The notes under the pieces: model-generated | The model's input: only the letters and a program-made list of their open reading frames with translations | What the model was told of the DNA's origin: nothing | Databases searched by the model: none | In this document: piece after piece, positions 56,215 through 64,000 of the stretch | Layout: every line of letters begins with the position of its first letter | How positions within the stretch are numbered: position 1 is the stretch's first letter | Assembly: GCF_016583765.1 (NCBI RefSeq) | Contig: NZ_NRRR01000002.1 | Span: forward strand, 1-64,000 | DNA length: 64,000 nucleotides | Direction of reading: 5' to 3' | Source of the DNA: Chromatium weissei | Lineage (GTDB): Bacteria > Pseudomonadota > Gammaproteobacteria > Chromatiales > Chromatiaceae | Made by a program: the position numbers and the translations under genes

Positions 56215-57675
56215 TTAAACACTCAATTCACTCTGTGCCACTTGCTGCGCTGCTTTTTTCAAAATATCCGCATTCACATTTGGCAAATTGATTCGTGCAC
56301 CAGCGAACAGTTCTGCCACAGAAATCACTTGAATTTTTGGATAATCATGGTGAGTGAATTCATTGTGATAAATGCCAAAACTCTTCGCTGCTTTTACTAA
56401 ATGAGGAGCCGAATATAAACACAGAAAAATTCCACACGCCGCGCCATCACGCTCAATCACACCATTTAATTCATTCAACATCGACGGCATCAACATTTTA
56501 TTTGATTTCACACTGAACAGCACTTTTTTACTCTCAATTTTACCCTGTGCATAGCGATCAGAAATGTACGCCACGCCATCAATTCCACCATCGCCGCCCT
56601 TTTTTTCGTGAATCATTGCACGGTTTTTTGAATAGGTTAGCACCATCCATTTCTCAAATTCTTTGCGGGTACGATCATCTTTTTTATTCGCCAGCGCCAC
56701 CGCACTGTCAAAATCTTTTGGTACACCGTTGATTTCAATGTTATCAAGCGCCGTTGCGGATTGTTCTTCCAAGCGTTTCAAAATCAATGCAATGGATTGA
56801 TAGGTCATATCAATGCCAATCCAATTGCGCCCCAACTTCTCTGCTGCTGCAACGGTAGTGCCACAACCACAATACGCATCCAATATCACATCGCCTTCAT
56901 TAGAACTAGCTTGAATAATACGCTCCAATAATGCCAATGGCTTTTGAGTGGGATAACCGAGACGTTCAGATGCCATTGCGTTTAGTGCTTGAATATCAAA
57001 TACATCATCGGGTAACTTTTCTAGTGTATTTGCGCGAGTTGCTTCGGGTGTTCCACGTTCAATGCGCCGCAATACTTCATCTGTTCTTGGAACCTTAATT
57101 CGCTCTGGATAAAACTGATATTTTTTTGATTTTACGTATAAAAAAATAACATCGTGTTTACGTCCAAACCACTTTTTGCTGATGCCGCCCGTTTGGTAAC
57201 GCCATATAATTTCATTAAGAAAATCTCCACCCTGTCCGCAAAATACACCGTCTAAAACTAATTTCAAATAATGGCTGGCGGTTGGATCACAATGAAAATA
57301 AAAGCTGCCGGTTGGTTTTAATACGCGGTGAATTTCCGCAATTCGCAGCGTCATTGACACGAGATAAGCGAGCAGTGATCCTCTTTTCAAAACCTTTTCC
57401 AATCCGGTGATGAGGTCAATGCTTTGCTCAGTGAATACACCATTATAATTGGCTTTAACTTCATTCAAACCATGTTCGGCGCAATCATCCCAAGTCCAAG
57501 TATCCACAAAAGCCAGCGCCTGCGCTTTGTCTTCATTACCAACATTATTGTAAATCTGATTATAATTTCGTTTTGAATTAAACGGCGGATCAATATAACA
57601 CAGATCAACGGTTTCATCTTTAATGAAGTGTCGCAACACTTCTAAATTATCGCCGTAATAAATTCTGTTTTTCAT
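56215..57675 (-). CDS. DNA methyltransferase fused to an Mrr-like restriction endonuclease domain
   Basis: A 486-residue fusion. Residues 1-310 form a beta-class amino-methyltransferase: motif IV DPPF at 29-32 precedes motif I (DAYCGCGTTVAAAEKLG, 266-282), with YPTQKPLALLERII between. Residues ~335-440 resemble an Mrr nuclease: FEKWMVLTY, GGDGGIDGVAY (Asp366) and VLFSVKSNKM (Lys390). Ser388 sits where Gln or Glu is usual, so cleavage is uncertain. The single-chain design could be a self-contained modification-restriction enzyme. Its recognition sequence is unknown. 20-bp direct repeats flank it. Confidence 0.85.
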   Translation of the reverse strand: MKNRIYYGDNLEVLRHFIKDETVDLCYIDPPFNSKRNYNQIYNNVGNEDKAQALAFVDTWTWDDCAEHGLNEVKANYNGVFTEQSIDLITGLEKVLKRGSLLAYLVSMTLRIAEIHRVLKPTGSFYFHCDPTASHYLKLVLDGVFCGQGGDFLNEIIWRYQTGGISKKWFGRKHDVIFLYVKSKKYQFYPERIKVPRTDEVLRRIERGTPEATRANTLEKLPDDVFDIQALNAMASERLGYPTQKPLALLERIIQASSNEGDVILDAYCGCGTTVAAAEKLGRNWIGIDMTYQSIALILKRLEEQSATALDNIEINGVPKDFDSAVALANKKDDRTRKEFEKWMVLTYSKNRAMIHEKKGGDGGIDGVAYISDRYAQGKIESKKVLFSVKSNKMLMPSMLNELNGVIERDGAACGIFLCLYSAPHLVKAAKSFGIYHNEFTHHDYPKIQVISVAELFAGARINLPNVNADILKKAAQQVAQSELSV

Positions 57676-57702
57676 GTGGCATTCTCAACTATTTAATGAG
57701 AT

Positions 57703-57742
57703 TTTAAGCCTTCTTTGAAAAAAGGGTTGGGGCTTTTTATCA
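57703..57742. repeat. Right copy of the direct repeat, with a longer palindrome-like tail
   Basis: TTTAAGCCTTCTTTGAAAAA is followed by AGGGTTGGGGCTTTTTATCA, recalling the GGTTGGGGGGATTTATCA end of the element in mutL. It lies 28 bp upstream of the methyltransferase start. Confidence 0.65.
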
Positions 57743-57843
57743 AAAGCGTCTGAATAATCTGCAACACCTTTTAATAAAAAGTTAGTGTTAATTTTGATCG
57801 GTGGTTTATTGCGATGCTGCTGCGATTCCAATTGAGTTTTTCA

Positions 57844-57948
57844 GCGACCAATTGTTGCAGTGTCTATTCCAAACAGCCCTGCCAATTCTTTATCAGTCAA
57901 CGCTTTCTCTTGCTTTACGTCTAATACTTTATTTTTATTAACTATTTT
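57844..57948 (-). pseudogene. Remnant of a small helix-turn-helix gene
   Basis: A 35-codon open minus-strand stretch reads ...VLDVKQEKALTDKELAGLFG then IDTATIGR and a TGA exactly where a Trp (TGG) is expected in the common pattern TIGRWK; KTQLE follows in frame. There is no start codon upstream before a stop. It appears to be a decayed DNA-binding protein. The rest of 57676-58031 (over 300 bases without an intact gene) holds the repeat copy and A+T-rich sequence. Confidence 0.4.
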
Positions 57949-58031
57949 TTAACAGATGAACGATAAGTGCGCCGGTGCAGTATCATCTGCGACGGTTCGA
58001 CGGGTTCAAATTAAATACATTGGAGATTGAA

Positions 58032-58730
58032 ATGAAAAGAGTTTTTGCAAAAAGTGTGGTGATGCTGACGACTGTTGCGGTGATGCTTTCCGGCTGTGCG
58101 ACGACGGGGACTTCTGGTGGCAGCGGCATGTCTGATACTGGGCAGGGCGCGGTGATGGGTACGGTGATCGGCGCGGCAGCCGGTGCGCTGATTGGTTCTA
58201 AAAGTGCCAATGCCGGACGCGGTGCGTTGATCGGTGCGATTGGTGGCGCATTGGCGGGCACGGCGGTTGGTGCGTACATGGAAAAACAACGGCAGGATTT
58301 TGAAAAGGTGCTCGCCGATGAAATTGCCAGCGGCATGATTCGCGTGCAGAAATTGCCGAATGACGAATTGCTGGTCGGCATGACGGGTGAAACGACGTTT
58401 GAAGTGGATTCGGATCGTATTAAACCCGGCTTTTACAGCACGATGGATAAGATCGCTGCCATCGTGAATAAATACGGCAAAACGGCGTTGGCAATTGCCG
58501 GTCACACCGATAGCACCGGCTCCGCCAGCCACAATCAAACATTGTCGGAGCGGCGCGCTGGCTCGGTTGAACAGTATTTGCGCAATGCGGGCGTGTCATC
58601 CGGTCGTCTCACTTCGGCTGGATTCGGCAAGGATCAACCGATTGCCAGCAATGCCAGTGAATCCGGTCGTCGTCTCAATCGCCGCGTGGACATCACCATC
58701 GTGCCGATCACGGATGCCAATAACGGTTAA
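58032..58730 (+). CDS. OmpA-family lipoprotein with glycine-zipper segment
   Basis: ATG 58032 (GGAG 8 bp upstream) gives 232 residues. A lipoprotein signal peptide ends in the lipobox MLSGC. A glycine-zipper membrane-like stretch follows (VMGTVIGAAAGALIGSKSAN; GALIGAIGGALAGTAVGAYM). The OmpA-like peptidoglycan-binding domain is next (LAIAGHTDSTGSASHNQTLS; ERRAGSVEQYLRNAGV; NRRVDITIVP). It probably tethers the outer membrane to the wall, as in the Pal and YiaD groups. It ends 1 bp from the convergent holA stop. Confidence 0.93.
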   Translation: MKRVFAKSVVMLTTVAVMLSGCATTGTSGGSGMSDTGQGAVMGTVIGAAAGALIGSKSANAGRGALIGAIGGALAGTAVGAYMEKQRQDFEKVLADEIASGMIRVQKLPNDELLVGMTGETTFEVDSDRIKPGFYSTMDKIAAIVNKYGKTALAIAGHTDSTGSASHNQTLSERRAGSVEQYLRNAGVSSGRLTSAGFGKDQPIASNASESGRRLNRRVDITIVPITDANNG

Positions 58731-58731
58731 T

Positions 58732-59754
58732 TCAACGGGTTCGCCGAGCGACTGCAGTGGTGAGCGCATCGGCGAGCCGCGCCAACTCCAGCCAAGGATC
58801 GCCGATTGCGCGTCCTTTGATCACCAAATCGATGTGCAAGCAGCGTTGCAGCATTCGTTGTAAATGATTCGGTGACAGTTTTTGCAATGCTTTGACAATG
58901 CCGTCCTGACGCTGGCGCGAAACGCGATGCGTCGTCAAGACCGTTTCCAATGACTCGCGCCGCGCCAATGCGCCGGCCGCTTCTGCGAGCATTCGCACAT
59001 CCCGCGCCAACACCCATAACACCAGCACTTCTGAAGTGCCTTCATCACGCAATCCGAATAGAACGCGTTGCACTCGCGCTCGGTCACCAGCGATCGCCGC
59101 CGTCATTAACGCGTAGACATCAAAACGGGCGCTATCCGCCAAATTACCCAGTAAATCATCGAGTTTCAGTGCACCGGGCGCGTGCAGTAGCCGCAGTTTT
59201 TCCACTTCCTGCACTGCCGCCAGCAAATTGCCTTCTGCGCGTTCGGCCAACAACGCGGCTACGCCCGCTTCCGGCTGAAAGCCCGCCGTTTCCAATCGCT
59301 GATTCATCCAAGGTTCCAGCTCCTTTTCTTTCAACGGCCAGACTTGCACCACCGCACCGAGCGCATCGACCGCCTTCACCCACTGCGTTTGCAAATCCTT
59401 CGATTCCAATTCGGGTGCGAGAATTAACAACAGATTATCGGCGCAAGGTCGCTCGCAATACGCACGAATTGCCGCGCCACCCTCCTTACCCAATTTGCCT
59501 TGATTGACGCGCAGTTCAATCAATTTGCGCGTTGCAAACAGCGACATCGCCTCCGCCGCTGCTGCCAGCAGATTCCAGTCAAAATGACTATCCACATCAA
59601 GCACTTCGCGTTCAGTAAAGCCCTGTTTGTGCGCCTTTTTACGCACCAGCCGCGCCGCTTCACCGAGTTGATACGGCTCATCACCGCACAGCAAATAAAT
59701 CGGCGCGAGCTGGCGATTCAGTTGACTATTCAATTGGTTAAAACGTAATTGCAT
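58732..59754 (-). CDS. holA: DNA polymerase III delta subunit
   Basis: HolA opens the beta clamp within the clamp loader. The 340-residue product starts MQLRFNQLNSQLNRQLAPIY and shows YLLCGDEPYQLGEAARLVRK, the AAA+-like region without a functional P-loop, LLAERAEGNLLAAVQEVEKL and the C-terminal collar (MLQRCLHIDLVIKGRAIGDP). It follows lptE by 3 bp in the conserved leuS-lptE-holA order. Confidence 0.96.
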   Translation of the reverse strand: MQLRFNQLNSQLNRQLAPIYLLCGDEPYQLGEAARLVRKKAHKQGFTEREVLDVDSHFDWNLLAAAAEAMSLFATRKLIELRVNQGKLGKEGGAAIRAYCERPCADNLLLILAPELESKDLQTQWVKAVDALGAVVQVWPLKEKELEPWMNQRLETAGFQPEAGVAALLAERAEGNLLAAVQEVEKLRLLHAPGALKLDDLLGNLADSARFDVYALMTAAIAGDRARVQRVLFGLRDEGTSEVLVLWVLARDVRMLAEAAGALARRESLETVLTTHRVSRQRQDGIVKALQKLSPNHLQRMLQRCLHIDLVIKGRAIGDPWLELARLADALTTAVARRTR

Positions 59755-59757
59755 GAG

Positions 59758-60324
59758 CTAAAGCAACACAGCGCGCAGGCGCATCAAAATACGGTCGGCA
59801 GAATCAGCGGCAAAATCTTGATAAATCAGCTCTTCTTCGAGTTGTTTACCGAGCACTTCCACATCGGGATTATCAAAATTGCGGGTTAAATCAAGTGTTT
59901 GCGGCGGTAATTTCTGCGTGCCGTCTGGCGCAACCACATCGAAACGCACCACCGAATGCAATTCAAATGCCAACGTCTTGCCGTTCGCATCCACCGCCGC
60001 CACCCGTGACGAACGCGTTTCCGACAAAATGCGTAACGTCAATTTCGCAGCAGCCGGAATTGTCGTTAAACGCACGGCGCTACCAGTTAATAACTCTTCA
60101 ATTGCGTGCCGCACTGGCGAATTGGCCGGCGCTTGAATCAACAGCGGATTAAAAGACACCGGAATTTCAATACGTCCGCGCAAATGAAAACCGCAGCCAG
60201 TGAATAGCATAAACGTGAATAAAATGAAGAATTCCTTTCGCCATTCATTTTTCAAAGAGAGAAAAGAAAAGCCCCTCTTAGAAAAAGGGGGGTTGGGGGA
60301 ATTTCTCAATCGTAAAGCATTCAT
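59758..60324 (-). CDS. lptE: LPS-assembly lipoprotein LptE with a repeat-encoded N-terminal extension
   Basis: LptE plugs the LptD barrel that inserts lipopolysaccharide in the outer membrane. The 188-residue reading from ATG 60324 shares one base with the leuS stop (TGATG). The lipobox LFTGC has Cys44, followed by the family start GFHLRGRIEIP and later LTLRILSETRSSRVAAVD. Residues ~8-24 (RNSPNPPFSKRGFSFLS) come from a palindromic repeat, giving an unusually long 43-residue signal. A TTG at 60255 would give a normal 20-residue signal (KNEWRKEFFILFTFMLFTGC). Confidence 0.92.
   Translation of the reverse strand: MNALRLRNSPNPPFSKRGFSFLSLKNEWRKEFFILFTFMLFTGCGFHLRGRIEIPVSFNPLLIQAPANSPVRHAIEELLTGSAVRLTTIPAAAKLTLRILSETRSSRVAAVDANGKTLAFELHSVVRFDVVAPDGTQKLPPQTLDLTRNFDNPDVEVLGKQLEEELIYQDFAADSADRILMRLRAVLL
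60271..60306. repeat. Palindromic repeat copy in the lptE signal-peptide region
   Basis: CCCCTCTTAGAAAAAGGGGGG followed by TTGGGGGAATTTCTCA matches the right half of the mutL element. It is read in frame in lptE as NSPNPPFSKRG. Confidence 0.8.
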
Positions 60325-62888
60325 CACGCGACGACATTAACCAATTTGCCCGGCACAACAATTACCTTGCGCACCGAGTTATTACCAACGAATTTTTGCA
60401 CCACATCACAGGCCAACACTGCTGCTTCAATTTGCTCACGTTGAGCATCGACGGCGACACGAATACTTCCACGCATTTTACCATTTACTTGAATCACATA
60501 ATCAATGCTGTCTTGTTTTAATGCGGCATCATCGACTTGCAGTAAAGATGCATTCAAAATATCCGCACCAAAATTCAATTCACGCCATAAATAATGTGTC
60601 ACATGCGGCGCAATAGGCGCTAATAAACGCAGAACAATTCCAAGACCTTCACGCAATAATGCTGCGCGGGATGGCGATGATTCCAATTTATACAACACAT
60701 TGACAATCGTCATGCAGCCCGAAACAACGGTATTAAATTGCTGGCGCTCGTAATCAAATAGTGCTTTCTTTAAGGCCGTATGCAATTCACGGCGCGCATG
60801 ACGTTCAGCATCGCTTAAAGTAGAAAAATTGAATACTGAATCGACGGATTGAATAGCTGCCGACTCATTCACTGCCAGCGCCCACAAGCGTTTAATAAAT
60901 CGAAATGCACCCTCAACACCTTCATCATTCCATTCTAATGATTGATCTGGTGGTGAAGTGAACATCGTATACAGGCGCACCGTATCCGCGCCATAACGTT
61001 CAGTGAGATATTGCGGATCAACACCATTGTTTTTTGATTTCGACATCTTTTCAATGCCGCCGAAATGAACAGGTTGACCATCAGCCACGAGTACAGCGCG
61101 AATTAATCGTCCTTTATCATCGCGTTCCACCATCACTTCAGCCGGATTAAACCACTGTTTACGTCCATCGCTATCTTCACGAAACCAAGTTTCTGCAACA
61201 ACCATTCCTTGTGTGAGTAATTTCTTAAATGGTTCATCGCAATGTACCAAACCTTCATCGCGCATCAACTTATGAAAAAAGCGCGCATATAAAAGATGTA
61301 AAACTGCATGTTCAATACCACCGACATATTGATCGACGGGTAACCAATAATTTGCCCGCTCATCCAACATTGCAGTATTGCAATTCGCTGAACAATAGCG
61401 TGCGTAATACCAACTGGATTCAAAAAAGGTATCAAAGGTGTCGGTTTCTCGAGTTGCGCCATTCGGCAATTCAAAGAATTCTGGCATTCTTTTTAATGGC
61501 GATCCAGCGCCATCAACTACGACATCTTCCGGCAATTGCACTGGCAATTCAGTTTCTATTTGCACGTCGCCATTCGCGTTACGAACAACTGGAATTGGAC
61601 AACCCCAATAACGTTGACGCGAAACGCCCCAATCGCGCAATCGAAAGTTAATGGTTTTTTGTCCGCGTCCATGCTCCGTTAACCAATTCGCAATTGCGTC
61701 AAAGGCTTGTTCTGAAGTCAATCCATCGAATGGTGCGGAATTAAATAACACGCCTTTTTCAGTAAATGCAGCCGTTTCAATGCTGCATGAACTGCCATCA
61801 ATAGAATGAATAACTGCCTGTTTCGGAATTCCGTATTTTTCAGCAAATTCCCAATCGCGTTGATCGTGTGCAGGCACGGCCATAACCGCACCAGTACCGT
61901 AGCCCATCAGCACAAAATTAGCAGCAAAAATAGGCACTTGTGCGCCAGTTACTGGATGAGTCGCATCGATGCCGAGCGCATGACCGCGCTTTTCCATCGT
62001 CTCGATTTCCGCTTCCGACGTGCCACCTTGACGACAACTTTCTATAAACGCCGCGAGCGCCGAATTATTTGCTGCAGCCTGTTGTGCTAGCGGATGTTCG
62101 GCAGCAACGGCAACGTAAGTGACACCCATCAAGGTATCGGGACGCGTGGTGTAAATTCCTAATGTTTCCGTAGTGTTAGCAATGCCAAAATCCATGTGCA
62201 CACCTTCGGAACGTCCGATCCAATTGCGCTGCATGATGCGCACCCGCTCCGGCCAGCCATCAAGTCCATCGAGTGCATCGAGCAATTCCTGAGCATAATC
62301 AGTGATTCGCACCGACCATTGCACGATTTCGCGTTTTTCCACCAATGCACCGGAGCGCCAGCCGCGTCCGTCAATAACCTGTTCATTCGCCAATACGGTT
62401 TGATCAATTGGATCCCAATTGACAATTGCTTTAGCGCGATACGCCAATCCTTTATCAATTAAACGCGTAAATAACCATTGTTCCCAACGATAATAATCGG
62501 AATCACAGGTTGCTAATTCGCGCTCCCAGTCATAACCAAAACCGAGCGATTTAAGCTGATTTTTCATATACGCGATATTGGCGCGAGTCCATTGCGATGG
62601 CGGAATACCATGTGCAATCGCTGCGTTTTCTGCTGGCAATCCAAATGCATCCCAACCCATTGGTTGCAAAACATTTTTGCCGAGCATTCGCTGATAACGG
62701 GCAATGACATCACCAATCGTATAGTTGCGCACATGCCCCATGTGTAACCGTCCAGATGGATACGGAAACATGGATAGACAATAAAACTTCTCGCGGGTTG
62801 GGTCTTCAATTGCCTTGAATGACTGTTGCTCTTCCCAATAAGTTTGGGCAGTGGCTTCGATGGAGCGGGAATCGTAGTCGGTCAGCAT
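60324..62888 (-). CDS. leuS: Leucyl-tRNA synthetase
   Basis: A class I aminoacyl-tRNA synthetase, 854 residues. The HIGH-type motif is [17 protein letters not shown] (residues ~41-57), and [12 protein letters not shown] carries the KMSKS loop. The editing domain shows [20 protein letters not shown], and the anticodon and C-terminal domains are present ([13 protein letters not shown] appears as [18 protein letters not shown]). It has the bacterial length and order and is followed by lptE and holA. Confidence 0.98.
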   Translation of the reverse strand: MLTDYDSRSIEATAQTYWEEQQSFKAIEDPTREKFYCLSMFPYPSGRLHMGHVRNYTIGDVIARYQRMLGKNVLQPMGWDAFGLPAENAAIAHGIPPSQWTRANIAYMKNQLKSLGFGYDWERELATCDSDYYRWEQWLFTRLIDKGLAYRAKAIVNWDPIDQTVLANEQVIDGRGWRSGALVEKREIVQWSVRITDYAQELLDALDGLDGWPERVRIMQRNWIGRSEGVHMDFGIANTTETLGIYTTRPDTLMGVTYVAVAAEHPLAQQAAANNSALAAFIESCRQGGTSEAEIETMEKRGHALGIDATHPVTGAQVPIFAANFVLMGYGTGAVMAVPAHDQRDWEFAEKYGIPKQAVIHSIDGSSCSIETAAFTEKGVLFNSAPFDGLTSEQAFDAIANWLTEHGRGQKTINFRLRDWGVSRQRYWGCPIPVVRNANGDVQIETELPVQLPEDVVVDGAGSPLKRMPEFFELPNGATRETDTFDTFFESSWYYARYCSANCNTAMLDERANYWLPVDQYVGGIEHAVLHLLYARFFHKLMRDEGLVHCDEPFKKLLTQGMVVAETWFREDSDGRKQWFNPAEVMVERDDKGRLIRAVLVADGQPVHFGGIEKMSKSKNNGVDPQYLTERYGADTVRLYTMFTSPPDQSLEWNDEGVEGAFRFIKRLWALAVNESAAIQSVDSVFNFSTLSDAERHARRELHTALKKALFDYERQQFNTVVSGCMTIVNVLYKLESSPSRAALLREGLGIVLRLLAPIAPHVTHYLWRELNFGADILNASLLQVDDAALKQDSIDYVIQVNGKMRGSIRVAVDAQREQIEAAVLACDVVQKFVGNNSVRKVIVVPGKLVNVVA

Positions 62889-62980
62889 GAGAATAATCTG
62901 AATTAAAAACGGAAATAATCGTGAATTGCATTCGCAAGAATGCGGTTGTTATCCTGCGTAATTGATAAAGATTGAACGCT

Positions 62981-63427
62981 TTAGAGTTCAATCACATCAG
63001 CAATGATTTTATAAAAGTATTCAAGCCAATGCTCGCCATTCGGAAAATCCATTGATAAAGGACGTTGTCCAGCGGTATCACGAATGCAGCGAAAAACTGG
63101 CGATTCGTTGATTTGTAATGTCACTTCAAAACTTAAAAAACCTTGCGGCATTGCGATTTTTAATCCATACGGCGCGGTTTCTGGTCCTAATTTAGCGACT
63201 AATAACCCTGCAACGCGGTCATCACGTTGGTCATAATCCGTCGGCCAAATTTGCCGTAAAACAGCAACACGAACAAATTCGCGTTCTACATCAGTAAACG
63301 CACATAATAAGGGTGCAGCAAATTTAGCACGTAATGCCATGTTGCGTTGTTCTTTTGATTCAGAATTCTGAATCGTCATCACGCTTTCTTGTGCGATTTC
63401 ACGCAATTTTTGAAGTGTGTGATTCAT
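62981..63427 (-). CDS. Hypothetical protein upstream of leuS
   Basis: The 148-residue soluble protein starts MNHTLQKLREIAQESVMTIQ. I do not recognise a family. The N-terminal third is helical and charged; the rest suggests an alpha/beta fold (FAAPLLCAFTDVEREFVRVA; PETAPYGLKIAMPQGFLSFE; GEHWLEYFYKIIADVIEL). No signal peptide, membrane helix or metal motif is visible. It lies 48 bp after the transglycosylase gene and 92 bp before leuS, so it may be co-transcribed with either. Confidence 0.6.
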   Translation of the reverse strand: MNHTLQKLREIAQESVMTIQNSESKEQRNMALRAKFAAPLLCAFTDVEREFVRVAVLRQIWPTDYDQRDDRVAGLLVAKLGPETAPYGLKIAMPQGFLSFEVTLQINESPVFRCIRDTAGQRPLSMDFPNGEHWLEYFYKIIADVIEL

Positions 63428-63475
63428 TTTATTAAAACCACAAATGAGTGAAAAAAGTTGAATTAAAATGTTGCG

Positions 63476-64000
63476 CTAGTCCTGCACATTTAATTCAAAC
63501 ATAGGTTTTCCAGTTGAATCCGCTTCATGCAATGCTGGATTCAAATAACGCACATTGAGCGTTGGTTCAACATTCAGTGAGAGTAGTGATACATCGAGAT
63601 ATTTCTTTAATAAGCGTCGCGCTTGTTTTGGGTTTTTAACTTCGCGTAATGTTTGCACCTGTGTTAATGCCGTTTGCGTCGGCGCACTACCGCCTTGACG
63701 TTGATAGTGACTAATTACTGCCTCGGTGTAATTCAATGTTTCTCGATAAGTCACTTGGCTATTAGTACGATCAACGACACCTTCACCAGCGTTATAAGCC
63801 ATAATAGCGCGCCCGTAATCGTTTTTATATTTATTTAATAGGCGTTTCAAATGACGTGTTCCAGTACGAAGATTAATCAATGGATCAAATAGCGCCTCCA
63901 CTGATGAAACGCCGTAATCACCGGCAGTTGGTGGCATTAATTGCATCAATCCAACTGCACCAGCAGGCGATACAGCATGTGCATTAAAATTGGATTCAGC
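63476..64000 (-). CDS. Lytic transglycosylase (SLT domain), partial
   Basis: The gene runs off the right edge; 174 codons of its C-terminal part are visible. The catalytic Glu is in AESNFNAHAVSPAGAVGLMQ at the very edge, followed by LMPPTAGDYGV, LINLRTGTRHLKRLLNKYKN and the SLT signature MAYNAGEGVVDRTNSQVTYR, ending with YTEAVISHYQRQ. It cuts the glycan strand of peptidoglycan in the periplasm. The C-terminal ~75 residues after the SLT domain are not recognised. Confidence 0.92.
   Translation of the reverse strand, partial: AESNFNAHAVSPAGAVGLMQLMPPTAGDYGVSSVEALFDPLINLRTGTRHLKRLLNKYKNDYGRAIMAYNAGEGVVDRTNSQVTYRETLNYTEAVISHYQRQGGSAPTQTALTQVQTLREVKNPKQARRLLKKYLDVSLLSLNVEPTLNVRYLNPALHEADSTGKPMFELNVQD

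Overview
The window looks like chromosome from a gammaproteobacterium of moderate G+C content. The evidence is gene order: rpoE-rseA-rseB-degP-lepA-lepB-DUF4845-rnc-era, leuS-lptE-holA, tsaE-amidase-mutL, and a polar-type flagellar run with a FleQ-like regulator and fliEFGHIJK. I could not name a genus. Most genes are housekeeping and tightly packed, with many 1-8 bp start/stop overlaps.

Layout. 1-9.7 kb (minus strand) is a flagellar block: an atypical PilZ protein, a FleQ/FlrA-like sigma-54 activator, then fliE-F-G-H-I-J and the N-terminal part of fliK, which runs off the left edge and carries a degenerate Pro/Glu/Ile/Lys repeat. 9.9-16.8 kb (plus strand) is an accessory defence and toxin-antitoxin island: a type ISP-like restriction-modification-helicase gene broken by a one-base frameshift, an orphan ribbon-helix-helix protein, a DUF4160/DUF2442 pair, and a RelB/RelE pair with operator-like inverted repeats. 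16.8-21.9 kb (minus) holds three cobalamin genes (cobK, cbiB/cobD, cobM), tex and a small conserved-looking protein. A phosphopantetheinyl transferase and an initiator tRNA-Met with promoter and terminator follow on the plus strand.

22.9-36.3 kb (minus) holds era, rnc, DUF4845, lepB, lepA, degP, rseB, rseA and rpoE, with a sigma-E-type promoter of exact 16-bp spacing before rpoE. It continues with dnaE, an orphan HicB-like protein and an N-carbamoylputrescine amidase homologue whose catalytic Cys is Ser. 36.4-46.1 kb (plus) holds a membrane hydrolase, class I fumarase, two tandem GH57 enzymes, an exported rhodanese, a cyclophilin, a calcium-binding-like protein and two HDOD proteins. 46.1-51.8 kb (minus) holds a transglutaminase, a fused ATP-grasp/alpha-E protein and an M1-like peptidase. 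tsaE, the amidase and mutL follow on plus. prmC and a methyltransferase fused to an Mrr-like nuclease are on minus. An OmpA-family lipoprotein is on plus. holA, lptE, leuS, a hypothetical gene and a partial lytic transglycosylase finish the window on minus.

The most unusual thread is a family of short palindromic repeats built on C5-6 TTN(4-6)AAG5-6 with a TTGGGGGGATTT-type end. Copies sit between genes (16.76 kb), around the methyltransferase-nuclease gene (56.16 and 57.70 kb), and inside coding sequence: one is translated as an extra linker segment in MutL, another as the start of the LptE signal peptide. I found no convincing wholly new multi-gene system. The best candidates for follow-up are the coding palindromes, the Cys-to-Ser amidase, the broken ISP gene, and the repeat-flanked methyltransferase-nuclease fusion.
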